From assembly GCA_963920575.1 (NCBI GenBank), contig OY986965.1, positions 26,515,342-26,579,341 of the forward strand: a DNA stretch of 64,000 bases, given 5' to 3'. Position 1 is the first letter of the stretch, and every line of letters starts with the position of its first letter. Both the position numbers and the translations under genes were made by a program. The DNA is from Narthecium ossifragum. Its lineage: Eukaryota > Streptophyta > Magnoliopsida > Dioscoreales > Nartheciaceae. A model generated the notes under the pieces. It saw nothing but the letters and a program-made list of their open reading frames with translations, was not told where the DNA came from and searched no databases. Positions 26,401 to 39,400 of the stretch are shown in pieces.

Positions 26401-29400
26401 TGTTTATGTTATATAAGTGCGAAGTTTCGTTATTTGAGTATAGAAAGGGTGTTACCATCTTTACTCTATAAGATGAAGTGTCTTTGCTTTTTTTTAGAAC
26501 TTGGTTTACGGTGGTATTGTCAACCCACTTGTGCCAACGGAACAGAGACATTGGATCAAGGACCAAAAAGAAGTTGGGGGAGAAGAGTGGAGGTTGGCTT
26601 TGGCTGGTCTGTGTTGAGGAGAAGAGGAGAGGTTTCAGTGTCGAGAGGAGTGTAGCAGGGGAGAGGAGAGCATAGGGAGGAGAGGAGATTATTTCATTGG
26701 GTTATTGAACCTGGCCTTTTAAAACATATAAATAAAAAAGATGTTGCGGGTGAAATCCACCCAAAACATGCGTGTCACTTTGCGTTGCTTGTTTGTGCTG
26801 ATTTATTACGACCACCGTATGTAGTGGTTAGCATGTACCTTGATACTGGCATGCCAATCTTTGTTTTTTGGTTTCATTCTCTTGACCTTGGACATTAAAC
26901 ATATCAATTAGGTTGGGTTTAATATTTAGAAAGATTTCAACAAGCTTTCAACATCATGCAATAACATGACGGGAGATATTGTATTTGCACCATTTGTGCC
27001 ATAGGCATTTGATGCGGGGCAGCACTAGGGGCGATGCGTTTCTCAAATAGAACTCAGAACAGGGCTCACTCGAATGAGACTGAGTCTGATTACTCGCGAG
27101 CCTGTAGAATCACAGATCCAACACTCGAGCCATGCCTGTGCGCTCGAGCGAGATTTGCGTGGCTGCCCGCACATATGCAAACCGAGAACCAGGCACTCGA
27201 GCGAGATTTGCGTGGCTGCCCGCACATATGCAAACCGAGAACCAGGCACTCGAACGAGATTTGCAGCTCGAGCAAGATTTGCAGCACAAAGCATTCAAGC
27301 AATACGCGCTTGAGCTGAGCCCATGTGGGAGCTTTGTGCATCCGAGGGAGCTGGCCGGGCCAATTCTAATCAAAGTGATCTTTGGTCTTTTTATATGCTT
27401 TCTTTTGATTTCAAGTTGGTTTCGACTTCTATTTTTTTTGTATTTTGAGTCGTTTTAGATTGATTGGGTTAGGCTATTTGTTCTAGGTTTATGAATATGC
27501 TTTGTAAGCCAAGAGAAGGACAATTTTGAGTTCGGAATCTAGGGTTTCCCTTCCCCAAGAAGACAAGTTTTCTCTCTTAGTGCCTCTTTTCCTTGAGAAT
27601 CTCCATTGAAGAACAGCCTTAGGAGAAGGTGGCTAGTGGCAGATCATGTGCGAGGCGACAAACGTCTATCCATCTCAGGGTTATCCTTACTCTGTTGTGG
27701 ATTTCATTGGATCCTTTCGACACAGATATAGTTCTTGTCAAAGGATCTCCCTGTTCTTCCATCGAACCGGCATCAGCATCTCTTGGATTTGTTTAGGGGC
27801 TGACTTACATTGACAATCATAAATGCAGAGACACAACTCACTAGGGTTTAATGTCCAACTTATAGTGCCACCGCTTCCATTACACTTTAATAAAACATGT
27901 TATCTCTTTGATGCCTACATAAAGCAGTCACTTGTGATTGTTGCTGCTTTTATAGAGTTTCTGGCTATGTTATGCTAAATGTATATTGTTCTAATTCGGT
28001 AAACATTCTTTATAGAGTTTCTGGCTATGTTATGCTAAATGTATATTGTTCTAATTCAGTAAACATACTTATTGTTGGACTTACAATTTTTTTATTTTGT
28101 TTCCTAATGATGCAATGTTTTCATAAAACAGCAGTGAAAAGGGACGTCTTATTGGGCTGAGCATAGAAAATGTTCAAAGTTCAGCAGAATCTAATTCAAA
28201 ATTTTCTTCAGACATGAGTGCTGAGCAGATTTCTTCACTACACCCTGAAACAGTCGGATATCTGTCTGAACAGTTATCTGGCAGTAATCTTTGTAGTAGC
28301 CCGAATGATACAAGCTATGACGGAGTCAAACTTCAAGAAGTAGATGCAAGACAGTTGCGGATAATATTTTCCCAATCATTGGCTGGTGCCGTACTTTCTG
28401 TCTGCCTGTATCTTGATCGTTATGTCCTGGCCTCTGCTGGTAATAGTGTAAGATTATTATTCTTCACGTTGACCTATTTCGATAACTAATCAGTTCAATA
28501 ACATGTTGTCATGAAAAGTGCTTTAGTTTTCTACTAACCTAAACTTTGTGAAAGTGCACTCATGAAGATAAAATCACAGATATCATGTGAATGGTAGTGA
28601 ATAAAGTTGCTACCGTCTCTAGGTTGTATTGATCTATGTGGCCATTCTTTTATCAGGTAAATGTTTTTGGTTTTCTGAATGAGAATCCACAAAGGATTCG
28701 GAAGTTTGCCGTGGAGAAGACACGCTTCACTGTAACTTGTTTGACTACATATTATACAAGAATAGCAGTTGGCGATTGTCGTGATGGCATCCTTTTCTAC
28801 TCTTATTCAGAGGTATGCAATATAGTTATTGAATGTGTCCTCGTCTGTATCGCCTTTAATCTGATTATCACAAACAACTCGTTCTGTTGAAATGCATCCT
28901 TTTAGTTCCAGTGATATTTTCGTAATTGCTGTTTTATCACATTGGCTTGTTTCCTCTCTTTTAGGATGCTAGGAAATTGGAACAGTTGTATTCAGACCCC
29001 GTAAAGAGATTGGTTGGAGATTGTACTCTTATGGACTTATACACCGCTGTAGTGTCGGATCGTAGAGGAAGTATTGGCGTGCTCTCCTGCGTGAACCATT
29101 TAGAAGGTAATTATAATCTCTAATCTTGCATTTATGACTCTAATGATAATATTGAGGTTTTGGTCTCTTTTCTGTATGAAAAGTAGACGGATCTTATTCA
29201 GTCTGGAGGTGAAATTAGTTTGAGCTGAATATGAGCAAGCGATGTTGAGAATTAGACGGACAAATATTTTCATACTTGCTGCCTCCTGTTTGCTTTACAA
29301 GTAATAGATGACCATCTAGTACACTTGACTTCTATGCGAGTCAGGCTCACATTTAGCTAGTGCACATGCTGGTTAATAACGTATTTCATGGTCTTCAATA

Positions 29401-30443
29401 TGAAAGGTGTTGTTCCGGTAAAAGGTGTGAACCCGATGTGTAGAATGATGGAAGATTAGCAAGTCTTATACTTATATGATGCCATGCACGAGGCATATTT
29501 CTCTATGGCATAGTAGTTTGGAGAAAGTAATCGGAAAGGCCTGTGAGAGGACAAGCAGAAGCTTGAACTGGTATCCACAGTTCTTGTTATATGATGAAGT
29601 ATCCTACTTCTTGCTAGAAATCACGCGTAGATAATCCAAAGACATGCTTGAGTTTGTTTCAATGTTGCCATATTGGATCATATGCATTGGACTTTATCTG
29701 TATCAACAACACTATTTTTTTTTACGTTTCCTTGTCTCAATGTTCTGTTGACATTTCCATATATTGTTTGGGTTATAGGTGCTCCAATACGAGAAACAAA
29801 TTTCTAGGCCAAAAGGAATATGCATATCGTATTTTTGAGAACTATTTGATGAATTTGAACTTCTATCTTTAGCATATATGATTATTTGTGGCATAAGTAG
29901 CATGGACAGAGATTCAAGTGGAAACAAATCTGGAAAATGGGTTCATTCCATCTGGTGTTGCCCTCGAAACCGCTGGAGACCTGGCTGAAATTGAAACCAA
30001 AACCAAGCGGTTTCATTTTGGATACTCGCCAAAACTGATACGAAACCCAATTTTTTCATGCGTGATAATTACTACAGGAACTTATAAAGTAACCAGTCCT
30101 ATGACTAGAAGCAGCAAATAATCTTATGTCTGAAATTCTATTCACCAATATAGTATTAGGTCTTGTGAGCTGGGTGCGATCACGTTGGGTTGGGTTGGGT
30201 TCAACCTTAATATCCATTGGATTTAGTTCAATGGCTGAGACCTCGTTGATTCTTCCATCTAATTATTTCCCTGTAATCGATGTAGCCTGTTTAATTAAGT
30301 CACAGTACAACGAATTTGTAGAAATAGGTTTTGAAGTTGGATTAGTTCAGGTTGAATCTGTTCGGGTTTCAGGCAAATTATTAGCTGACACTCAGTTCAA
30401 GATCAAGGCTCCACGGCAACTAGAGTCAGGTGGGATCAGTTTA

Positions 30444-30491
<48 letters not shown>

Positions 30492-33400
30492 CCTTAAGTT
30501 AGCCTAACGAGTTTCAATTAAAAGGTTATATAAGGAACATAAAACCTAACGGGTTTCAATTAAAAGGGTTATATAAGGAACAAAAAACAAAAATTCTAAC
30601 CTAATCCGCAATCGTGCCCGACTTCGTCCTCTCTTCCCAAGGCGTTGCTTCGACGGGCGATGACGCTTCTTCTCCTTCGGCGACAGCTCCTCTTCTCCTC
30701 CCTTCTCCTCTCATCTTCTCCTCCTTTCCTCCTCCACTCACCTTCTCTTCATGCCGGCTTCGGGTGTGCCGGTTACCCGCGGGCTCGGTAAATACCGGCC
30801 GAAATGTACCCGCGGGCTCGGTAAATACCGGCCGAAATGTACCCGCTAGGCCGGTATGGCAGACCATGGTCCTATCAGCAAGGTACTTACTGGCCATTGC
30901 TGACTGTACTGGGCGACATTTGGTACTTGTGTAGTTGGACGTTTTGGGTTCTTGTTTTCAATGTATTATTTATAAGTTGTCAGAAGATCATGTTAATCAA
31001 GGATCACTGATAGGTCTGTGATGTAGGACATCGGTTCGATGTCAAAATTATAATAGAAAGAGGGCAAAAAGGTTGATTTACAGTGGTTGGATCTCGTAGA
31101 AACAAGTCTAATGTCAAGAAGATGACAATAAAGAGGGTTTTTTAGGGTTTAGATGGCTATTCAAGGGTTGTGAACAGTGCCCGTGAATAGTAATTAGGGT
31201 TTTAGGGTTTGCTTTGTGGGGATTTTAAGGGACAATGCTATTAGGGTTTGGTTCTAGAGAAAGAATAGATGAAAAGAAAGCTAGGGTTTGGGGAAGTTGT
31301 GGAAAAAAGAGAAATAAAACCTAGACGTCACACCTAGGGTTCCTTGGCATCACACCTTGGAGAAGAGGTTGCATCACACAATCCTTGAGCGATAGTTGCT
31401 GGAATTTCACGTTCATTCATCAAAATCTTATTGAAAGCTATTACATCTCTATTTATAGGCATATGATGCCTAAGACTCATAATAGACTTAGACTCCTATT
31501 AGTACTCAATACTTGTAATAAACTAGCCTAGGTAGACTGAATTTAGACTCAAGACACAAATACCAAAAATCAGCCCAAATTTCAATCCGAAAATAAGAAG
31601 TAAATAACAAACTAGTCTAGGTTTGAACTAAGCAAGCTCCCAAATAGGTTCCTCATCATCTGCCATCAACCAAACTAAAGCTTGAGCCTTGGAAGCATCT
31701 TTTCCACGCCTTCTGTAAACTTTTTAAGTCTTTCACCACCTTCCTCTTATTAGTCTGTGGATGGAAATCGTGGTCGCAAGCTCCATTTTGCTTAGGGAAA
31801 AATATAAGAAGAATTGGAAAGTTATTAGAGTTTGTTGCCAAATAATGGCAGGATATGTATTGTCTACACATACAGTGCTAAACAAAGACCGGCACGACAT
31901 GTGCCACTATCATGGTGATCCTTGGTATGTGCCATTGGCATGGTAACCCTTGGTTTGTTGTATATCTTCTGTGTAATAGGCCTATGAATGAAGGTATTAT
32001 CTGCATAAGCAAGCATGCATGAATGGATGTAACATTTGGGACTCTGGGTATGTGTACACATAGAAACTGCATCTTCTTTCTTTGGCTTCAAATTTGTGCT
32101 TACAATCATATATGCAGAATTTGACGTGAATGTATGTATATATCTGTGTTGAGTGGCTGTTTATAGTTTGGATGGCTTTTAAAGATTATTGGTAGAGGCT
32201 GTGCTTTGTCTCAGTTCCTCGGCTCGCAATTCACGCACCAAAGATCAATTAATTCCCTATAAGCATCCATCTATGTTTTTCTATGCTTCGCATGTTTAGG
32301 ATAGTACAGAGTAATTTGCAGCATATGAGTTTAAACATTCGTCCATATGCCCTACAAGTGGTATAGCCATTCTTATGCCAAACTAAATTCTTATATCCAT
32401 GGGGACTGGTATTGGGCCTATAGCCCGGTTCTGAAGAGCTTGCATTTAAGAAGTGAAACCTTCTCAATTGTGGATTGTGTGGTGCAACCAACCACATTGT
32501 TTATGGCATCTGCGAACAGGAAGAGAGTCATAAAGCGGCAAATGCAATTGCTGCTGATTTTTGTTAAACTGTGAACAAAATCTGGATAGACGTATAAGTC
32601 CATTATCTAGATAGGAAAAGAATGAATGGATTTAGAAAGATTTGGAATTGTTTTATATGGTTCATGAAACAAGTACAAAGAAAGTTAATCTTCAGGTGAT
32701 TAATTCTCAATTAACTTATTCATGGGAACATTTAATCATTGTAGTATGAACCTTGAAATTATCCAGACAAGCCATCACACAAACACTCAATAAGTAAGCT
32801 TAATTTCAGTTTCCTCGAGAACAAACCGGTCTATTTAGGACCTGTTCCATCTTCGATACAGCATTCACTACAAGTTGCTTAACAAGGGAACTAGGTGTAT
32901 CAGTCAAAGAACTAAATAGTTTCCAAAAGGGAGGCTGCTTTTTTTGAACTATATTTCAGCTGTTTGCTTAATGTATTGCAATAAACTCCATTTCTCCACT
33001 TCAATATTGCACTAAGTTGCTTGCTGCCAGCTTTATTGATTTTGTGCTGCAGTTCTGTGTTGTGGAGAACTTATATTCTTGTCCTTCTTAATTATATATT
33101 CCAGGTAGTGAAAGTCCAGAGAAAAATCTGCTGCAAAGCTGTTCGTTTTACATTGGAGAAGCTGTTATGAGCATTTGGAAGGTAGGTCTTAACACATTAT
33201 GGTTGCCTGATGCAATATTCTTTGGAATACGAACAACAATATGCTAAAGTTGCATCTAAGAAACTAGTTTAGCATTCAATAGTTGATCCCATCAGCTGAA
33301 TTCTTAGGATTATTTGAGAATGAGAGCATTTCGCTTTGTTTATATCTTGCTAGTGGTTGGATTGATCATCTAGATGGATTATAAGAAAATTGCTGGTTGC

Positions 33401-36400
33401 AACCAAGAAGTCATCCTTACCATTGGAATTCATTTTTCTTTTGGTGGAAAATGGAATACTTGGTTGCCATTTCTGTGCTTACCGGTGGAATGAGGAATTG
33501 CTGTGTTGGTTGGCACATACTGGCCCTGATCGATCTTATTGTGCCAGTAATTTACTGGCGTGATGCATGTATCAGGAAAACATCTTGTGCAAATGCATGT
33601 ATTAACTCAAAACCAAGGTCGTGTTGGTATGTAACACATACTCATTGTATTGGCAATGATGCCTATATCGGCACAAACAGTGTGCGAAATATCCGGATTA
33701 GCTCAGAAGAGCTTTCTGCCGCCAATACAAAGTTAATGCCTAGTATCGGTGATGCCGCGCCAGCTTCAAGAATCATCATCTGAAGTTGACGACGATGCTT
33801 AGGAATCACCACCTAGGGTTTTTCTTTGGAATCACCACCAAAGAAGGAAGAAGCAAAACGCTTTTGTTTTAATCTCAAAATCATCATCCCCTGTAAAGGT
33901 GCAGGGGCTCATATATATATGGATGAAATAGAACTGACTCTGCCCAAATGACTACTACAATCCAGACTTGGTACAAGAACTCAACCAACTGGAATGAAAT
34001 AAGCAAATAAGACTCAAAGCCTAACAAATAACAAGACTCGACCCAGCAAATAGACTCAATCCTCGTCCATCCACAAGCTCACTTGGTGGACCTCTCCATC
34101 GGCGGCGGAAGTAAACGCGGTCGAATCGGCCTCTGGTGTCCGCACCAACTCCCCCGGGGTTTGGAAAACTCGACCCCGTCGAGTGATGATGTGGACAATA
34201 GTCATATGTATCCAATAAATCTGGGTCCAATTGCTGTAACTCCTCTCTATCAATCCAGGTGCAATCGAACTCTGGACGACCTCGTCAGCAAACTAAGAAT
34301 CGCTGAATACCCCCCATCTATTGTAGATACAAGTTCATCATCAATAATAGCATCAATATGTTCTTTTTGTGTTGGTGAAGGAGTGGGTGCTAAAGGCTCA
34401 GGTGAAAATATAGGCAGAGGATTATTCGTGGGAGTGGCAAAAGGATCATCTGGAATAGGCACGGGTGTAATGTAGGTAACAAGATCTTCAATATTAAAAG
34501 TAGAACTGATTCCATAGTCTGAAGGTAGATCAATAACATATGCATTCGATCCAACCCTCTGCAACACTATAAATGGTCCGACATTATGAAATTGCAGTTT
34601 CTTAATAGTACTAGACGAGAATCATTCTGGCCTAAGACGGATCATGGCCATATCCCCTACTTGGAATCCTTTAGCTCGTCTGTGTAAATCAGCTCGAGCT
34701 TTATAACGAACATTGCTCGCCTCTATCTTTTTACTAATCTCCTGATGGTAACTCATGCATGTGATGTGCAAATGCTTCTGCAGACTCTGATATTCTAGTA
34801 TGCAATGAGGATGTGGGAAGAAGATTTAAAGGCTTCCCAGGAGAAAAACTATGCACAACTTGAAAAGGACTCATGCCTAATGTCCTATTAAAAGAATTAT
34901 TAAAAGCAAATTGTGCAGCATGAAGAATGGAATCCCAGTTTCGTTTATGGTCGCCCACTAAACATCGCAAAAAATTACCTAGGCTTCGATTCACCACCTC
35001 TGTTTGACCATATGTTTGTGGATGATAAGCTGTTGAAAACTTAAGTTTCGTGCCAAGCTTGTGCCACAAAGTTTTCCAAAAATAACTCATGAATCGAACA
35101 TCCCTATTGGACACTATCAACTTTTGCATGCCATAAAGCTTCACTATCTCAGTACAGAATAGTGTTGCTATCTTGGACGCATCAGAGGTCTTGGAACATG
35201 GAATGAAATGAGCCATCTTTGGAAATCGATCAACCACCACTAATATGGAGTCGTGCTTATGAGCAGTGCGGGGTAGACCTAGCAAGAAGTCCATGCTTAC
35301 ATCCTGCCATGGACGATCAGGGACGGGCAGGGGAGTGTAGAGACATGTGTTTTGTCACCGATGTTTGGTCAATTGACAAGTGCGACACTGGCTAACTATC
35401 TTGGCAACATCACGTTGCAAGCTGGGCCAGTAAAATTGGCGCTGCACCTCTTCGATAGTCTTATCACGACCAAAATGGCCGGCTAAACCCCCCAGCATGT
35501 GTTTCCCAGACTAAGAAATCACGAACAGATGTACGTGGGATACAGAGTTCGGTAGCTTTAAACAAAAACCCATCTTGAAGAGAAAACTCATCAATTGTAT
35601 TGGAGGGTCTGTCAGTCAAGGACTTGAATATCTCGCCAAAATCAGGACATTACTCATTCTTTTTTTAGCTTGTTAAACCCTGTCACATGGACACTCATCA
35701 TGGAGAGAAGATGAACACGTCAGCTGAGCGCATCAATTGCCCGATTTTAACTCCAGAATGAACACGTCACATGGACATTACTCCAAAATCTAGATAATTT
35801 TCGACATATCCTAGGAATCACCACCTAGATAATTTTCGACATATCCTAGGAATCACCACCTAGGATTAGCAAAGTCGATGCCGAATAGCCCCTAAGAATC
35901 ACCACCTAGAGGACAATCCGTCAACCCTAGGAATCACCACCTAGGGGAACCTGGCTCTGATACCAAACTGATGCCGCACCAGCTTCAAGAATCACTACAT
36001 GAAGTTGGCGACGACGCCTAGGAATCATCACCTAGGGTTTTTCTTTGAAATCATCACCAAAGAAGGAAGAAGCAAAAAACTTTTGTTTTAATGTCAAAAT
36101 CATCATCCCCTGTAAAGGTGCAGGGGGCTCATATATATATAGATGAAATAGAACTGACTCAGCCTAAACGACTACTACAATCTAGACTTAGTACAATAAC
36201 TCAATCAACTGAACTAAGACAACCAACTGGAATGAAATAAGCAAATAAGACTCAAAGCCTAACAAATAACAAGACTCGACCCAACAAATAGACTCAATCC
36301 TCATCCATCCACAAGCTCACTGGTGGACTTCTCCATCGGCGGCGGAAGTAAACGCGGTCGAATCGGCCTCTGGTGTCCGCACCAATCGGCATGTGTCATG

Positions 36401-39400
36401 CTCATGGCACAGTCATCCTTGGGGGTGAACCATGGATTTTGCGGGCACGAACTCTGTGCCTAGTGTCTGTGCGTGTCATGCTCACGACAAGCTGTTGGCA
36501 CGGGGAAGTCTACATGGTATTTTCAATGTTGGTATGATTCGTCAGACACAACATGTGCCATGTTGGAAATTTATATGCATGACAGGTTTGGGTAGGCATG
36601 CATGTAAAGTACATATCAGATAATTGGGGCTGGTGGCACTATGTGCCATCTGGATTGTTCTAACTTCACAATCAAAATAGCAAATCTAACTTAGGTTAAG
36701 TATAACTTATTACAGCAAATATAATTCAGGACTACTCAGATCTTTGTAGAAGTTCTTTACTCATTCGGGCTTCAAATTTAAGTATGCAATGTAACTTTGT
36801 CTATTCACACATAGTGGAGTGGAGTAGGAGCAAGTAGTTCTGATAAGCCAAATGCCTGAACTTCAACAATTGTCTAATGACATTCCAGTTGGGGTAGTCT
36901 CCTAATGACTAGAAGTGTTCACTGCTTCTGCAAAATGAATAGCTGGATGCACTATCTTTTTTCTAACCTTTGAGCGAAATGTGGCAAAAGGAAGGAAAAT
37001 CCATGGACCGGCCTCATCGTTTGCACCAGATAGGAAGTACGAGATCACTCCAAGGACGTCAAACATGGTTTTTCATGGATCGACCATAGATGGTATTTAA
37101 TAAGTGGATCGGATTAATTGTTTGGTTAGTCTTAAGGCCCCCGAAGCCATCCCTTTGAAAGAAGGGAGAGAAGGGGAAAAAAAGAGGATAGGAGAAGTCA
37201 GGAAAAGCATATGAAGAGCCAACAAACAGTTCAGTTGACTTGATTGTGGTGATCCATTGGTGGCTCTTGGTTTCCGATAGCCCTTTAATTTCCAATAGCC
37301 ATTCGATTTGGATTAGGGTAGATGAGGGTGAGATCAAGGATTAGGGTTTTGCATTGGAATAGGGGTGGTATGAACTGTGCAATTCTTGTTATAGGCTGGG
37401 TTTTACTATATCACAAGCCAACCCTTACCAGTCGTTCCAATTGTTCAACATTTATTACCTGATAACTTTACTAATTATGTGATAATCATCATTCATGTCC
37501 ATTAAAATCATGAGACTTGAAGCTTTGGATATGTTAGTCTCTAATTTACTTGTCGAACTTGAAACACTAGGTTAGGACATCTTTATGGAGCATTCCATCA
37601 AACACTTTAGAGGCATTAACAGAGCACTCCTGCAAGGCATAAGTCTACATGAGAGTTGTCTATGCAAATGATCCTTTGTGAACCCCATCCTCAAGAGGAG
37701 TGCATGAGCCTCCTAAACCACCTTCTCTGCAATAGGGCTTTCAAAATAAACCTGCAGCTCGAGCTTGGTGCAGCAACATGCTTGATCATGCTTGGCTCGA
37801 ATCTAAATGAGCCCTTGATCACTCTTGTTTGGCTCGAAATTAATTTCAAGCCAAGCTTGACAAAGTAGGCTCGATCAAGCTCGGCTCACTAAGGCTCGGT
37901 AACTCTTATTGGTGTGTTTTTTTGTTTTGCTTTATTCAATTTTTATACATAAAATATAATTTCAAAATGAGTTTTGTGTTTGATGGTGGAATCGATGATT
38001 GAATAAGTATATTCCAATTCAAGTTTAACAAATCAAACTTAAATCTTGATGGATTTCAAGTTTGATTTAAATTTAGTAGCATGCTAACGCTTGTTAAGTA
38101 GACTAGTTAAGATCGATACACCAAGTATCAAGCGGCTTATTTAGGCTCGAGCTCGTCTGTACTTGAAGAGGCTCGAAATCAAGCTTAGTTCGAAAGTAAT
38201 CAAGCCGAGCTTGATCACCAGTGTTAGTCTCAAAATTAATCTCAAGCCAAGCTTGATTAGGGCTAGGCTCGATCAAGCTCGATTCATTACACCCCTACTC
38301 CGTAATGCTAGTTAGCAAATGCTTTGATCTATTCCAGGAGATGTTTATTGCCTAGAACCATTTGAAATGAGCTTCCTTCAATACTCATAGCCCCCTTGTA
38401 GGAGCTTTTCTAGCCCTTTCGGTATTGGTTCATCTAGTGTTACAATATAGGATGAGTTTGCTATGAGAGCTTTGAAACTTGGAAAGTAGAAGTTTCATGA
38501 AGAAATGTTTAATTATCTCTGAAGTTGAAGCTGCAACGGGTTAGAGGATGTAACAGTCCGTGTGGAACTTTCTGAATTGTTCATTGCATTTCTACATATG
38601 TTGTCTTCTGGTTTAAAACTAAGTTGATTGTAGTCATGGCAGTCTTTATATGTGAATAGATTTTTTTTGTCTTGGATATCATTACTTGTACAATATTTGA
38701 AAAACAGTCTTTTAATGCTTCTAGGGTTCATTTTCATACAAACTTTCTGTGGATGATGTACTGAGCAGCTGTAATCACGAGGAAATACTCTCGGAAACTG
38801 CTTACAATAGCATAGTAGCAAGCACATTGCTAGGAAGTGTGCTGATCCTCTTTCCGATTTCAAGGTGAGACTATGTATTCTTGAAATATCTGTAATCAGT
38901 TTCATGTGAGTGTTTGTTTGTGCTTTACTCCCGACTAGCATTATTCGTTCAATTGGCTTCACTTATTCGCTTTTAAGCTTTATGTGTTTTAGAAGCAAAT
39001 CATGTTGCTTACAAAGACTGATAAAATGATGGATGTCTGAGTATTTACAAAGGAGAATATTATGAATATAAACACACTTACAAACATACCAAATTGGTTT
39101 CGTGCAAGTGTACTTATGTTTGTAATATTTTCACGGGCTTCATGTGCTGATAGAAATGAAGGATATCAAATACATTCCAAATATAAGATCTATTGCCTAC
39201 AGATGTAATCGAAGGAAAAGAGCAGTAAACCAGAGATATTAATCCCACAGCAACAGACAATTACATAATTTAAAAAAGTGAATATTAAAATCTAGGGTTA
39301 ATATCATATTAGTGCCTCGAAACTGACAATTTCACTAACTCCCTGCATTCCAGATAGTATCATAATAGTCTTTGAAAATATATGAAATACTTTAGGTTCA

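Larger units (their letters stand above)
33750..36384 (-). mobile_element. Internally deleted Ty3/gypsy element with two LTRs
   Basis: LTRs lie at 35969-36384 (5' in element sense, 416 bp) and 33750-34147 (3', 398 bp). Each begins TGGTGCGG and ends GGCATCA on the minus strand. ATCGG at 33745-33749 and 36385-36389 is a perfect 5-bp target-site duplication. Next to the 5' LTR is TGGTATCAGAGC, the initiator-Met tRNA primer site. A C/G-rich polypurine-like tract borders the 3' LTR. Gag, protease, RT and RNase H are missing. What remains starts near the integrase His-His-Cys-Cys zinc region (AGHFGRDKT, CRTCQLTK) and runs to the GPY/F-like end. The element cannot move itself but could once have been copied in trans. 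Confidence 0.92.

Noticed and set aside
27141..27260. Regularly repeated units that might suggest a CRISPR array
   Set aside because: Only two adjacent copies with no unique spacers, in a plant intron; a plain tandem duplication.
27034..27458. Several overlapping frames of 80-108 codons on both strands
   Set aside because: Produced by a 53-bp tandem repeat in intron 8; no protein features.
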